A stretch of 64,000 nt of DNA from Anaeramoeba flamelloides. Lineage: Eukaryota; Metamonada; Anaeramoebidae. Position numbers and translations under genes: made by a program. Every line of letters begins with the position of its first letter. The first letter of the stretch is position 1. This document shows, one piece after another, positions 1 to 12,119 of this stretch. The DNA is taken from contig JANTQA010000008.1 of NCBI GenBank assembly GCA_027625915.1, forward strand, positions 3,551,001-3,615,000, in the 5' to 3' direction. The notes under the pieces were generated by a model. That model did no database searches. It worked only from the letters and a program-made list of their open reading frames with translations, and had not been told where the DNA came from.

Positions 1-11
1 TTTTTTTTTTT

Positions 12-112
12 ATTATTGAAGAAGTGTAAATTATACTCTAGTTCTCCTCAGACTTAAATTTCTGAAAGGAATGTTTAAGTGTAAAATCATAGATTTCACG
101 ATTATTAATTAA
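12..112. repeat. dispersed repeat, copy 1 (pair with 8897-9002)
   Basis: This stretch and 8897-9002 share the same order of words: GAAGAAGTGTAAATTA, then a CTCAAA/CTGAAAGG block, then AAGTGTAAAATCATAGATTTC. Both copies lie beside LINE remnants, here on the 3' side of the LINE and at 8.9 kb on its 5' side, so it is unlikely to be a simple LINE terminus. No coding potential is seen. Confidence 0.6.
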
Positions 113-199
113 TGAAAATAGTTTCAAACTGTCTTGATTTGAAATTAATTAATTAAGATTTATTTTTTTTTAATTTGTTATGAAATATTAATCAATCAT

Positions 200-1830
200 T
201 TTTTTATTTCATAGGAATGGATATGCCCATAAAAAATGATCAATATTTTCTATAATTTCCTTTTTTTCAGATTTTAAACATAAAGGACAAAATTTATTTG
301 AATTTTTATTTATTACATAGTAATATTTATTTAAGCAATTAGTAAACGATCTGAATTTTAGAATTGTTGAACTTGAAGGATAACTTAAATATTTTTGAGT
401 TTTAAATAAATTATTTTGATTTTTAATCATTTCGGAAATATTTTTGGATCTTCAAACTTTTAATATTCAACAACTCATTATATGTGTACTTATAAATTTC
501 CACTTTTAGTTCTTGTAAATAATTTGAATTTCAGTTGATTTTATTATTTATTCTTTGATTAAATTTCATTACTTTTTCTAAATAAGGAAGAGATAAGTTA
601 TTTAATATTTTTTTTAATTTAAAATTTTTTTTATTGATTGAAATTTTCATATTTTCAATTTTCAATTCTGTTTTGTAAATAAGAATTGGTTCATTTCTGT
701 TTATTTTGCATATTCCAGTCATACATGAATTAATCCAAGAATTTAAATAATTTAATGATTTTATTTAATACAGTCAGTTTCAAATTTAAGTCACAAACTT
801 TGAAAGAAATTTAAGGCACAAAAAAATCTCAAATTAAGGCATAAAATTTGGATTTTTTTTTCTTCACAAATTATTTTACTAGAATCTGAATTTTGTGCCT
901 TAATTTTAGATTTTTTTTGTGCCTTAAATTTCGTTCAAAGTTTGTGCCTTAAAAGTGGAACTGACTGTAATTAAAAAATTTCTAATCCAGATACCAATTG
1001 ACTTAATATATGAGATTTAAATAATCTAATTTTTAAACTATTATTCAGAGAATTGTTATAAAATAATTTTTTAGAGCTATTAAACGTTTCTTTAGATTTT
1101 TTTAAATTAAAGACTATAATTGAGATCATATCGAAATAAATACCTAAATATTTAATTTTTTTTTAAATCTTTAATGTAACTGTTTTATCTTTATTAGGTT
1201 TTAATCCAAATTGGATAATAATTTCATAGATTGAATTTAATTTTTTATTTACTTGGATTTTATTTCCTTTTATAATTAGGATTAAATCATCTACAAACAT
1301 TCGACAATGATTTGTTAATGGTATAATTTTTAATAAATGAACATGGGAAATTAGAGTAAATAAAATGGGAGATAATGGCTCTCCTTGGAATATACCAATT
1401 GTTTCCCCTTGGTAATATTTTAATAAAAAATTTTTGATAATTTTATTTAAAATAAATTTTTTTATTGTCTTTCTAATTATTTTATAATTGATTGAGTAAA
1501 AAAAATTTGCTGTATCAATCATTATAATATAATTTTTATCATTTTTATTTACATTATTTAATTTTATCTTATTATAAGTATTTAAGAAATTTAAGACTGC
1601 AATTTGAGTTTCATATTTTTTTCGAAATCCAAATTGTGATTTATAAATAAATTCCTAACAAGGTTCAATTAGTTTATATAACATTTTTAAAAATAATCTT
1701 GGTAAACTTAGAATTATTGAAATTAGCCTATAATTATCAATTTACCTTTTAATTTCATTTTTTATGAATAAATAAAATTGACCTTTTTTTAATATATTCA
1801 ATATTATTCTTAGTAGGGTTAATTAACCAA
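200..1830 (-). mobile_element. degraded non-LTR retrotransposon (LINE), RT and C-terminal zinc knuckle
   Basis: Read on the minus strand, this is a LINE polymerase remnant. From about 1760 down to 1600 the translation resembles the RT start (NYRLISI, then SQFGFRKKYETQIAVLNF). The longest open stretch, 1522-1163, contains the RT core GIFQGEPLSPILFTL and the catalytic box FVDDLILI, followed by GLKPNKDKT. Further down, 722-531 and 430-209 carry the post-RT region and a CPLC...DHFLW zinc-knuckle-like end. Several stops and frame changes break the reading frame, no 5' ORF is visible, and a MITE sits inside at 771-967. It is a dead copy. The clade cannot be assigned by eye. Confidence 0.85.
771..967. 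mobile_element. MITE family M, copy A (inside LINE)
   Basis: A 197-bp near-palindrome that begins CAGTCAGTTTCAAATTTAAG and ends GTGGAACTGACTG, flanked by TA on both sides. Internal motifs ATCTCAAATTAAGGC and its complement recur in both arms. TA duplication and CAGT termini are typical of Tc1/mariner-derived MITEs. It interrupts the LINE remnant and is therefore younger than it. Confidence 0.88.
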
Positions 1831-1904
1831 TTATTAAAGATTTTTTGAATTGTAATAAGATATTTTTTATAATTTTTTCTTTTCAATTGGATTTATATCT
1901 GTGA

Positions 1905-2480
1905 AATTAAAAAAAAACTCATTTAATCAATTTTGGAAGAAATACCCAATTAGAACCATTCACTAATTGAAATGTTATGACTTTTTTATAAATTACTATA
2001 CTCGCAAAACAAAAAATAAATAATCAGCAATGCAAATAAATTAATGATGTGTTAAAATTTTTGGAGAGAGCAAAACAAAAAAACGCTTTACTATATTTGT
2101 TAAAATTCTATTCGGAATATTGAATGATCAATAGGTTAGATATTACCAACTAATTTTATTTGAGTTCTTCTATTTGGAACAGCCCAACTATAACATAATA
2201 TCAATCTTTCAAAAAAATATTGATCGAACGAAACAATTTACGTAATTCAAACAATGGAATGAAAAAAAAAATCAAGAGATGAAAAAAATGATTTTCATAT
2301 TTTACAAAAATCAAAATTATCTCCAATTTCAATGAAAAATGTATTTGGATTCTTAGGAACTTTTTAGCTGTCTATAAAATCTTGAATTTAAGTTTACAAT
2401 CCACTTTATATCAAAATTCACCATTAAGTTTTGGGCAACAAACACTCTAAATCTCCAAAATCTAACACAAAAATAAACCA
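1905..2480 (+). repeat. dispersed repeat family F, copy 1
   Basis: This block starts with TTTAATCAATTTTGGAAG and the words GAACCATTCACTAATTG, followed by TACTATACTCGCAAAACAAA and GAGTTCTTCTATTTGGAAC. The same order is seen at 21306-21800 and 31240-31660 in this orientation, and reversed at 12120-12430 and 48000-48440. The copies differ by many substitutions and small indels. No intact ORF is visible, and the element class is unknown. Confidence 0.65.
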
Positions 2481-2532
2481 AACTTTTTTAGTGTTGTTCA
2501 AGGATATAATGATCAAATTTTCAAAAAGAGTA

Positions 2533-2728
2533 CAGTCATTTTCACTGTTAAGATACAAACTTTGAAAGAAATTTAAGATGCAAAAAAAATCTCAAATTAA
2601 GGCACAAAATTCAATTATTGTAAAATCATTTGTGTCCAAAAAAATCCAAAATATATGCTTTTATTTGAGATTTTTTTCTGCCTTAAATTTCGTTAGAAAT
2701 TTTGTATTTAAATGGTGGAACTGGCTAG
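2533..2728. mobile_element. MITE family M, copy B (diverged)
   Basis: It starts with TA then CAGTCATTTTCACTGTTAAG and ends near GGTGGAACTGGCTAG. It has the same internal ATCTCAAATTAAGGCAC motif and its complement as the other copies. It carries more changes than the 197-bp copies at 771, 32421 and 62579, so it is an older insertion. Confidence 0.75.
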
Positions 2729-4978
2729 GTATTCGATCTTGTAGGCGTTATAAAGAAAAAATAAACCCCCAAAATTAAAGTTAGCCAAAACTACACATTG
2801 GATTTTAGTTATAAACCTTTGAAACATTATTTTTTTCAAAGGTGTGATAAATTATTTAATTAAGAAAAGATGGTTAACAAACTCATTATGATTTCAATAT
2901 ACCCACTTTTTCAAAATTTATGAATTTTTTTAAAAAAAAGTCTATATTTGGGGTAAAGTTTCATTGAAAAAAGTTACACGAAATGAACTTTAGATTGAAT
3001 ATTAAGTATGAAAAAGGAATAAATTTAAAAAGAATTTACAGAAAAAAAGGGTATATATATATATATATAAGCTTCAAGATAGAAAAAAATAAAATGATAA
3101 AAACTTTTCCAAAAATAGAAAAAAAATCATTTTTTCAATTTAATTTAGCAATATCTTTTGTAAGGAATATTCAATTTTATGTTAAAATTGAAAAATATAA
3201 TTCATTTTAGTCTATTATAAAAATGAATTCAAACAATCTCTCTCAAAGTCAAATAAAAATTTCAAAAATTTTACAATTAAAAATGAAAAAAATATTCTTG
3301 AAAACTTCATTTTTTTTGCAATTTTCATCAATATCTAATAAAGTTGTAAACCTTTTTCAAAATTTTTATGTATAATAATGTTTATTGTGTGAGTGTATTT
3401 CAAAAATACAAAATTTAGAGATTTTTTTTTGGAAAAATTTTCCAAGTCATGTAATGTAATGTTATGTTATGTTACGAAAAGTAGATTGGAATTTCTATTC
3501 AAGAAAAAAACAAAAGAATCAAACATCAAAAATACTCAGAGAAAATATCAATTGTTTCTGAGTGAATTAGTATGATTAAAAGATAAAATATAATAATTAT
3601 AATAATATATAGTTAAAATAAATAAATAATATGATCTTCAAAAGTTTGAGTTGATTATTGAGAATGTTTGAAATAATTATCATTTTCTTAGGCTTGAAAA
3701 TCATGAATTTTTTTCTTTTTCACATTTCTAAATAAGGGTGTTCTAGTTTTTAGATCTTAAAATTACTTATTCATTTTTCTGTAAAAACACACACATAAAA
3801 TGATTTTTAGCTACTAATTGGAGAATCTTTTGAATAAAAATTCCTTCACAATTTTAACAAGATTGGACCAAATGTTACACATGAAACAAATTAGTAATTT
3901 GCAAACTTAGTCCTTAAACTTTAAGGGGGTAGCTACATCATATGATATGGTAAAAATTTGAGAGAGAGAAGAGAGAAGAGTATTTTATTATAGTGGCGTG
4001 TGATCATAGATTCTCTAAAATTTTTTTTAAAAAATTATTTGATATTGTTTTTTTATTAAGGTTATACTATAGTAAAAAAAAAAGAAAAAAATTGATAAAA
4101 TTGGTTCGATTTTTTTTTTATACAAATATTAAATATTTTTTTGGGAGAAGATAATTTGAGATTCTTAGAATAAAACTTGTAGTTGTTTTGTGATTTAAAT
4201 TTTGATAAAATACAATCATATTCACTTCTCCAATTTAACCCTAATCCAGGTGTTATATAACCCTAAACAGATATGTTTTGCTATAATTATATTTTTTGGT
4301 TTCCTTCTAGCTATTAAAACCCAATTTGTATTTACTTTTGTAGTTCTCCCAATTGTAATTGTGTTGTTATTTTTAAACAAAATCCATTTATCCAAAATGT
4401 CACTGAAAAAAAATATTTCTTATCACTTTTTGTTGTAATGATTAAAAAAATTCAAAAATGATGAAAAAATTAAAAAATGAAAAAATTAAATACCACAATA
4501 GAATGTTGAGATAAGGATAAAAGATAAGTCTTTCAACAGTTTTATCACTATTTTAAACAATTCAACTCAACATTCTATTGTGGCAATTTCTTTGAGACTT
4601 TTGAAAAAAAAATTTAAAAAATCTAATGAATGAAGTACTTTAAAGAATAAAAATCAATGAGTTACAACCAGAGTAAAAAATGTTATTTTCGGATCCTCTT
4701 CCTTATTACAAAAAAGTGAAAAATTTTCCATTATCATGTCTTGTCACTTTAAAACTAATAATTAATAATTATTTAACCTTATGTTTAAATTTACAATTAT
4801 TCTGTTCTTTCACCAATATCATTTCTTTTTGCAATGTTTTTGATAACCAAACTGTTCATATTAAATTTTTATTGGATAAATTATTGATTTCTGACATTTT
4901 TTATTTTTTTTTCGTTCAAATTTTACTAAATAATAACGAAATTATATTCAATACCCAACCCATTTAGAATTGTCCTTA
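2729..4978. other. intergenic DNA upstream of the Rab gene
   Basis: Very AT-rich DNA with no convincing exon. It holds a short TA microsatellite at about 3052-3068, an ATGTTATGTTA-type simple repeat near 3450-3475, a GAGA-rich patch near 3960-3985 and the small palindrome at 4493-4583. Short open frames here have random-looking Asn/Lys/Phe/Ile composition and are not supported. The Rab promoter should lie at the right end, but I see no recognisable element. Confidence 0.5.
4493..4583. repeat. 91-bp inverted-repeat element
   Basis: The termini CCACAATAGAATGTTGAG and CTCAACATTCTATTGTGG are perfect inverted complements of 18 nt around a ~55-nt spacer. This is the form of a very short MITE or a hairpin. 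It lies about 400 bp upstream of the Rab start codon. No second copy was noticed in the window. Confidence 0.7.
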
Positions 4979-7900
4979 ATGTCAAACCGAAAAAGTTTAT
5001 ATAAACTTGTTCTTATTGGTAATTATTTAAAACTCACACAACAAAACGAACTTTTGTTCAAGGCAATTCTTGCTTGAGACAATTGCTAATAAATTTTTTT
5101 TCATTTTAAAAACTGTTATGATTTACCAATAGGTGATTCGGGTGTCGGTAAAACAAATCTTTTAACACGTTTTTGTAGGTTTGTAGAATCTTTTTATCTT
5201 TTTTTTTTGTTTTTTATTCGCAAACTTTTTCTTTTGTTATTTGTGTTTACACCAACATTTCCTTTGTTCTTTTTTTTTTAGAAATGAATTTAATATAGGA
5301 TCCAAAATGACTATCGGTGTTGAATTTGCTTCAAAAACAATGGAAATTGAAAACACTACACTAAAAGCACAAGTTTGGGTACATTTTTTCAGAAATCAAA
5401 GTACAACAAAAAAAAAAAAAATAAACAACTAAAAACAGCTTTCTAAAAACAATGATCAAACAAACCTAATTTTTTTTTTTTTTTTTTTGGTTTTACTCTT
5501 TTAAATTGAAATAGGACACAGCCGGGCAGGTGAGGTCTTTTCCATTTTTCTAAATTTTTAAAGATTGTATTCTTCTTTTTATTCTGTGAATGTTCTTTTT
5601 TTTCATTTCATTTTTCAAAAGTTGTTGATTAAAATTGAAGAGATCAATTTTTCTTTATGTTCAACAAACTTTCAAGAAAACAAGATGAACCAAAAGGCAA
5701 TTACATCTAAAAAGATTAATACATTATTTCTTTTTTTAAAATTTTTAGAAATGCTGAGCTGGATTTTCCAATTTTTTTAAACACACCTTTCTTCAAATAT
5801 ATTTTTATTATTTTTTTTAAAAATATTCTTTAATTTGCAATTAGGAAAAATACCGAGCAATTACCAATACGTAAGTTCACGATCAATTTCTTTTTTTTTT
5901 TTTTTTTTTTACCCTGTCTTTGTTCAAATTTTATCTTCTCATTTAGTTCACACACCATTACTTATTCTTCAAAAAATCTGTCTCCCAAATACAAAGAAAT
6001 AAGTTCTTGAAAACACAACCCTTTTCCTAATTATTTTTTTTATTGATTGTTCTTTTAATTGATTTTACTTTTAATTTTTCAGGTTCTATTAAGGTTTCTA
6101 ATTAACAACCGTATTTCACTCTTTTTCCCAAATGGTAACACTAAAAATAAGATCTCAATTTCGGAGAATTAACTTGGGTATTAATGAAAATAACAGGTTG
6201 CATTTTTATTGTTTAAAATCGGAAATATGAGAAATTATAATGCTATAAAACAGAATTATAATTGGTAAAGTGTTATGATGAAGTTAACTCCCAAATTTCA
6301 CAAACCCTAAGGGTCTAGTCACTTACCTTGGATTTATACTACACTCAAGGAGCGGCTTGGCACCAAAAACAGTATTGTGAAATTGTACTGCTTTTTGTTG
6401 AAAAAAATTCAAATTTATAAAATCAAAATAATCCATAAGATCCTTAATTGACAAATACAAAGCAAAGAAATAAAAAAAAAAAAAATTCAAAAGATCTCTG
6501 GTAAAAAAATGCAATTCAAAAAAAAAAGAATCAAAAGTATTCTCAATTTCAAAAAATCAGAATTTTGAAGAAAAAAAATACAAATTTATCTCAAAAACTC
6601 AATAAGGAAGAGTGAAATAAATCTCTCTAAAATTTTTGATTTTCAATTTGTTTTGTGTAGATCTTGGGTTTTTTCATCTAAACTCTGTTTCAATCAAAGA
6701 TGCCCAACGTTTTTTTCAAATATCAATTATTTTATATAATTAACCTTTGAAGAACAAATAAGAAATAATTGTAATAATACACACCAAAGAATTGTTGATA
6801 TATGTCTGAAAGAAAACTAATTAATCAATAAATTTTCTTAAAAATTGAAAAACTCAAATTCTTAAGGCCCGATTGAGAAAAACAACAATGTTCATTTTGA
6901 ACTTCAACTGATATTTGAATAATAAATATTAAACATTTTTCACTTCATTTTCCATACTTTTCTTTTAGAAATCAAGCCCCCAAACGAAGTGTGTTGGTAT
7001 TTGTGGTATCTATTTGAAAAAGGAAATGGAAATGAAGTGAAAATTTTTCACATTTATTAATCAAATATCAGGATCAAAGATCGAATAGAATTGCAATAGA
7101 AATCAATATGATTTCTCAAAAATCATTTTCATGGTTTTAATAACCTTAGAATAACACATTTTTACCAAGTGACTATTGATCTTGCAATAAAAAAAAATTT
7201 GCAACTGAATGACGTTTTAAAAAAAAATCGAAAAAAAAAAACAAAAATGTGTAAAAATGATTTAAATTTTGAAAATATCCAAAATAAAATTTTTCTTCTA
7301 ATATCTATGCAACCCCTTTAAACACATGTATTGTACCCATTACAATTGGGCCCCTTTGACTGAAAAATAGTTTAATTTGGAAAAAAAAACTTTGTGAATT
7401 TGAAATAAAAATTTTCATTTATTAATTAGAAAATTTCGGCGCAGCTATTTTCAGAAAGTGTGGAATTTTTTAGAACAAAAACTTTTTGAAAAAATTAGGT
7501 TTTAAAAGGGTGAAGACTCAGCCTTTAAATGCAAGGTAGGGATTGGAGCCTGAATTTGGAAGAAAAGTAACTTTTTTTAAAAAAGTCCTCACTTTTTTAA
7601 ATTTGAGAACTTTCAATAAGGTTTTATTCTGAAAAAGTATTCGCTTTTTTAAAACAGAAAACTTTAAAAAAGTTTTAATTCTGGCAATCTCAAAAAAAAA
7701 AAAAAAAATTCACACTTTTTTAAAATAGCTGTATCAATACATTCACTTGTTTGTTATAATCGGAACTAGATCTCACACAAAAAGATAAAACAAATTTTTT
7801 TTGATGTCAAAAAGAGAAATTTAAATCGTAATTACTTGAGATTCAATCTACTTGGAACAATAAATTCAAATTCTGCAAACCAAAATAATTTTCAATATGC

Positions 7901-10807
7901 TTTAATATAAAAATCAAATGATTCGACAGAGCTGAAGTCTAAGACCTTCTTCATAGATTTCAATAAAAAATCAATAATATGGTTACTATATACTCTAGAA
8001 AGTAATTTTTTTTTAGATTAAAATTGATTTTGAAATAAAAAATAACAAATTATTTACAAAAATAAGCAATAATGATTACAAATATGAAATAAAAAAAGTA
8101 AAAAAATTTTTTACCAGACAAAAGTGTAAAACTACAAAACTAATAAATGATAAAAAAATTTTTTTTAATGATTGTATAAAAAAAGTATATTTTTTTTTTT
8201 ATTCTTTTGAATTCAGGAAAACCTAGGCACTTGACGACAATTGACGACACGACTGTTTGTTTATGTTGTTATTATATCTAATAATTTTTAAATATTCTTG
8301 ATCTTTTCATCCAGAACAATTTATTATCAAGTTTTCTCTAAATTGGTCTAGATTTAGTTCTAATAATTTTAAGGTGTCTATTTCTCAATTAATATTTTGA
8401 TTGTCTTTTTTTGAAAAATTTAAATTTTTTTTGAAAATTTTGATTATTTGGATATAAGCCTAAAACCCAAAATTTCTAATTTCTTTTTGGGTTAGTTTAT
8501 ATCTTCTTTTATAGATTGAAATTCTGAATTGGTCTATTTTTGCTTCCGTTTTATAAATTATCCTTGGAGAATGTGGGCTTATTTTTAAAAATTTTGTTAC
8601 TTTTTTATTTATCCAAAGATCAATTGATTCAAAATATTTCTGAGTTAGATTAAATATAACTAACCCATAAAATAACTGGCTAATACATATTGCTTTAAAC
8701 TTTTGAAGTTTTAATCTATTTTTTTAATTTTTATTGGCTAAAAATAATTTTGATTTTTTTTGAAACTATCTTTCTCTTTTTAAAGTTTTTTTCTAACTGT
8801 TTTGCTTATTCAAGCCAAATTCCTAAATATTTTTTTTCAGATAATTGGTTTGATTTTAAAGTTTTATCAATATTTGGATTCAAAAAATGTATTTTTTATT
8901 ATTAATATTGAAGAAGTGTAAATTACGCTCTAAATGTCATTTTACTTAGATTTCCTCAAAGGCAATTTAAGCGTAAAATCATAGATTTCACAGTTATTCA
9001 TGCGAAAGGGCATAACCCAATTTTTCTTTATGGTTAAAAAATCAAAGACAAAAAAATGAAAAGAAGAAAATGAAAAAAGAAAAAGAAAAAGAAAAAAAAA
9101 CGGATTTAGAAAAAGCAATTGGTAAAAAAAAAAAATCAATGCAATCTTTAATTAAGAACACCCAAAATCACAGCCACTATACTTTTGGTTAATTTAATTT
9201 ATTTGATAATTGATCACGAATGTTCATTTGAAAATCGTTGTTTAATTGTTGTAATTTCTTTTTTCTTTTTTTGATCTGATTTTCTTTAAGCCTTTGGTAT
9301 TTTTTTGACTTTGCTTTTTTTGTTTTTATTTTCAAGTTACCCATAATTTTGTGTTTCATTATCTCTAGTATTAGCAATTAACCACTTGATCTTTTTACTT
9401 TGTAACTCTTCTTCCCAATATAAAGAAAATTCAGATAGGAAAAAAATGGAAAAAAAATAAAAAAAGTATCTTTTTTACGAATTTTTAATCTTAACTAAAA
9501 TATTATTGCGATTTCTCAAAAAAAACTTCTATTAATATGACTAAAAAGTACAACAGTCGCAATTTTTAAAAGTATTTTTTAAAAATATAACTTACAATTA
9601 TCAATTCTACTTTAAAAACATTCTAATCTTCTTAAGAAGACACTATTAAACAAATCTGTTTTTTGGAATTTTACATCAAATTCATTTTTTATTTTTCTTT
9701 TTTTTCAGTTATATCACCACCCTTAATAAAAGAGAAAATTTTTCAAAAAAGAAAAAAATTGCTTCAATTTTTAAATTTTATATTAATTAATTACAAAAAT
9801 GAAATACAATTTTAAATATTTCCAATATACCATTTGTGGATTTACATTTCCTTATAAATTTTTTAAATTTCCTACGAAATTTGATAAATAATAAGCAAAG
9901 ACATACACTACTGATTTTAAATATGTTAATATTGCCTGCTGTTTTGCTGAAAATTTTAATATATTTAAAATCAATACTATTATAACATTTTTTCTTTTAT
10001 TTTGATGAACAAGGATGTATTTCATTTAAAGACTATCCACTATAAAAGGGATCTAAAGAAAAAAAATTTCAAAAATGCACTTAAAAAATGAAATGATATT
10101 ATTTTTAATTTTTTTAATTAATGATTTTGTCTTCATCTTAACTTTCTAACTTCCGATAATCTCAACTTGATATCTTCAATGAAATTATTTATATTTTTCA
10201 GCACAAGATTATTTCTTTATTGAATTCCAGAAATCTTTTACTCTCTATAATTTTCCATTGGATTCTTTTTCTTAATAATCCAGAAAAATAATATTTCTTA
10301 TAATTATTTTATTTTCATAAAAATCTAATAAATAAACATTTAAATTTTTAATATTTCAATAAAAAATATAATTTTCAATTTAATTAAATTTATAGATTTT
10401 ATCGAGGGGCTAAAGGTGCATTATTAGTCTATTCTGTAACTGAAAGGCAATCTTTTATCAACTTAAAAAACTGGCTCACTGAATTAAGAGAGAACTCACC
10501 TAAGGATATCACGGTCATGCTGATTGGAAATAAAATTGATCTTGCAGATAATAGAGAGGTTTTGACGCATGAGGGAACAAACTTTGCTGAAGAAAATAAT
10601 TTGAACTTTATTGAAACAAGTGCAAAAGATGCTACAAATGTAGAATATGCATTTCTTTCGATTTTAACCGATATTTTTGAAAAAAATAAAAAGAAAGAAA
10701 TTATTTCAACAGAAAACGTCAAAACAGTCTCAAGTTCCAGACAGATCAGATTAGAGGAAAATGTTATCTCAAAAAATGAACAAGAAAAAAAAAGTGGTTG
10801 TTGTTAG
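4979..10807 (+). CDS. rab11: Rab11/RabA-type small GTPase, six exons
   Basis: Exons: 4979-5018, 5133-5178, 5282-5378, 5515-5529, 5845-5870 and 10396-10807. Joined they give exactly 636 nt, a 211-aa protein. All introns are GT-AG. Motifs in order: P-loop GDSGVGKT (residues 14-21), switch I MTIGVEF with Thr39, WDTAGQ with catalytic Gln66, NKID (120-123) and SAK (150-152). The C-terminal end GCC is for double geranylgeranylation. The strings [16 protein letters not shown] and WDTAGQEKYRAIT are closest to Rab11, which directs recycling-endosome and post-Golgi traffic. The 15-nt exon encodes just DTAGQ. A 4.5-kb intron full of repeats separates the last exon. The ATG at 4979 gives a normal Rab N terminus ([14 protein letters not shown]). 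Subfamily is inferred from the motif strings; membership in the Rab family is certain. Confidence 0.95.
6909..7073. repeat. inverted-repeat element with a diverged copy near 56790-56945
   Basis: The left arm CTGATATTTGAATAATAAAT plus TTTTTCACTTCATTT is mirrored by AAATGAAGTGAAAATTTTTC and ATTAATCAAATATCAG on the right. The interior GAAGTGTGTTGGTATTTGTGG resembles GAAGTGTTTTGTAATTTGTGG at about 56850, followed there by the same AAAAAGGAAA...GAAGTGAAAAT string. It is MITE-like. The target duplication is not clear. Confidence 0.6.
8200..8255. repeat. fragment of the palindrome-cluster repeat
   Basis: The string ATTCTTTTGAATTCAGGAAAACCTAGGCACTTGACGAC matches, piece by piece, the modules found in the clusters at 17.5, 34.7, 49.5 and 61 kb. 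It abuts the 3' side of the LINE fragment that follows on the minus strand. Confidence 0.65.
8260..8880 (-). mobile_element. LINE fragment, post-RT region
   Basis: The minus-strand translation near 8700-8480 reads [11 protein letters not shown], then [10 protein letters not shown], then [17 protein letters not shown], with frame breaks. It matches the + strand translation at 16560-16720 (LLYGFEIFDLTKTDF, then STHTPLGLFIKQKLK) and the 722-531 region (PILIYKTELKIENMKISI). The protein-level match between three copies supports a shared LINE polymerase C-terminal half. No RT core survives here. It lies inside the Rab intron. Confidence 0.7.
8897..9002. repeat. dispersed repeat, copy 2 (pair with 12-112)
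   Basis: Shares GAAGAAGTGTAAATTA and AAGCGTAAAATCATAGATTTC with the left edge of the window, at similar spacing. Confidence 0.6.
9115..9430. repeat. dispersed repeat family E, copy 1
   Basis: Aligns by eye with 36140-36465. Shared strings include CTATACTTTTGGTTAATTTA (here) against ATACTTTTGGTTAATTTAG, then TGTTTAATT, GATCTGATTTTCTTTAA, ATTTTCAAGTTACCCATA, AACCACTTGATCTTTTT and AACTCTTCTTCCCAATA. Copy 1 lies in the Rab intron and copy 2 in the Furry intron, both in the same orientation. The Lys-rich open frame on the minus strand is not convincing as a gene. Confidence 0.65.
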
Positions 10808-12119
10808 TTTGGAAGAAATAATAATTATTTTTTGAATTAAAAGCTATTAATCTTAATAATCCTATTTTGAAACTTTATTTTTCTGATTTTCTTTTTCTTT
10901 TTCGTTTTTTTTTTTTCTTTTTTTTTTTTTTTTCCCTTGCTTTTTCTTTATATTTGTAATAGTATAGATTTTTTTATATTATTATTTTAATTTTTTTTTT
11001 GTTTATATTCATTAATATAAATATTATTCGTTTATTTATATTTTTATTGTTTGTTTTATAATATTTATTATTTTTTATTATTAATTTTTATCTATATAAA
11101 ATTTTATTATTTTTTATTTGTTGTGATATTTTAGAGATCCAAATTTTTTTTATTTTTATTATTATTTTATCTCTACAAGTCCTATCCTAAAACAAATTTT
11201 TCATTTTTATTATAAAAAAATAAACTTTACGAAAAACAATATACTTTCTTTTTTCATCATTTTTTATAAATATTAATTCTTGCAATATGTTTTATATCAA
11301 CTACCTGAAAGGAAAGTAGATTTAAACACTTTGGTTTTTGTAAATCAAAAAAAGATAATAAGTTTTTATTCAATATTTTATGAATTAAACTAAAATTCAA
11401 AAGTTTTGTCATTGTTTAAGCAGTTAAAAGTTTTAAAAATACAACATTTTACTTTTTTGGAAATAATTTTGAATTTACAAACTATTTTTTTCTTTTTTTG
11501 TCTTTTCTCTTTTGTTTTCAATTGTTTTTTTACAACTTCGTGATCATTTTAATTTGATTAAAAAATTTTTTTTTGGAATAATTGATAGAAAGTTAAAGTG
11601 TTGGTTTTGTTAAATCGAAAAATCACATACAATTAGTTGATGGTTTCGAATTATTTTGATTGATCAATAACTGTTTATAGAATTACAACAATATTATCAA
11701 AACATATTTTTTGTTATACTTACTTCGAACTTTTTGATATAAACTCTTTTTCAGCCAAATAAACCTAGTTTTATTGGAGAAATAGAACATATTCTATGAT
11801 TTTAATTCATTATTCTTCTCAAACTCAAATTTCAATTTTTAGATCAGAATCATTTTTTCTCATTTTGTTTTTTTTTTTGTTTTTTGCTTTTTTTTTTTTT
11901 CTTCTTTTTTATTTTTTTTAAAATTAAATTTGAAAAAAAAAATGTGTAACTTCAAATTAACATTAAAAAAGTGAGGCGTTGTATTTTCTTTTAAAATCCA
12001 TACATTTACAATTCAAAAAATCTCATTGTCAACAATTTTAATTTCCTAAAGAAAATGAGACTTTTAAACAAGACGTTCCAATGGAAATTGCTCAAAAAAT
12101 TTTTTAACATTTTTTTTTT

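Larger units (their letters stand above)
5871..10395 (+). other. 4.5-kb intron 5 of the Rab gene, filled with repeats
   Basis: The donor GTAAGT follows ACCAATAC and the acceptor TATAG precedes ATTTTATCGAGG, joining ITNT to FYRGA. The intron is about 40 times longer than the gene's first three introns (103-136 nt). It holds an inverted-repeat element (6909-7073), a palindrome-cluster fragment with CCTAGGCACTTGACGAC (8200-8255), a LINE fragment (8260-8880), the repeat copy at 8897-9002 and the 9115-9430 repeat. From 9430 to 10395 I see only AT-rich DNA. Confidence 0.8.
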
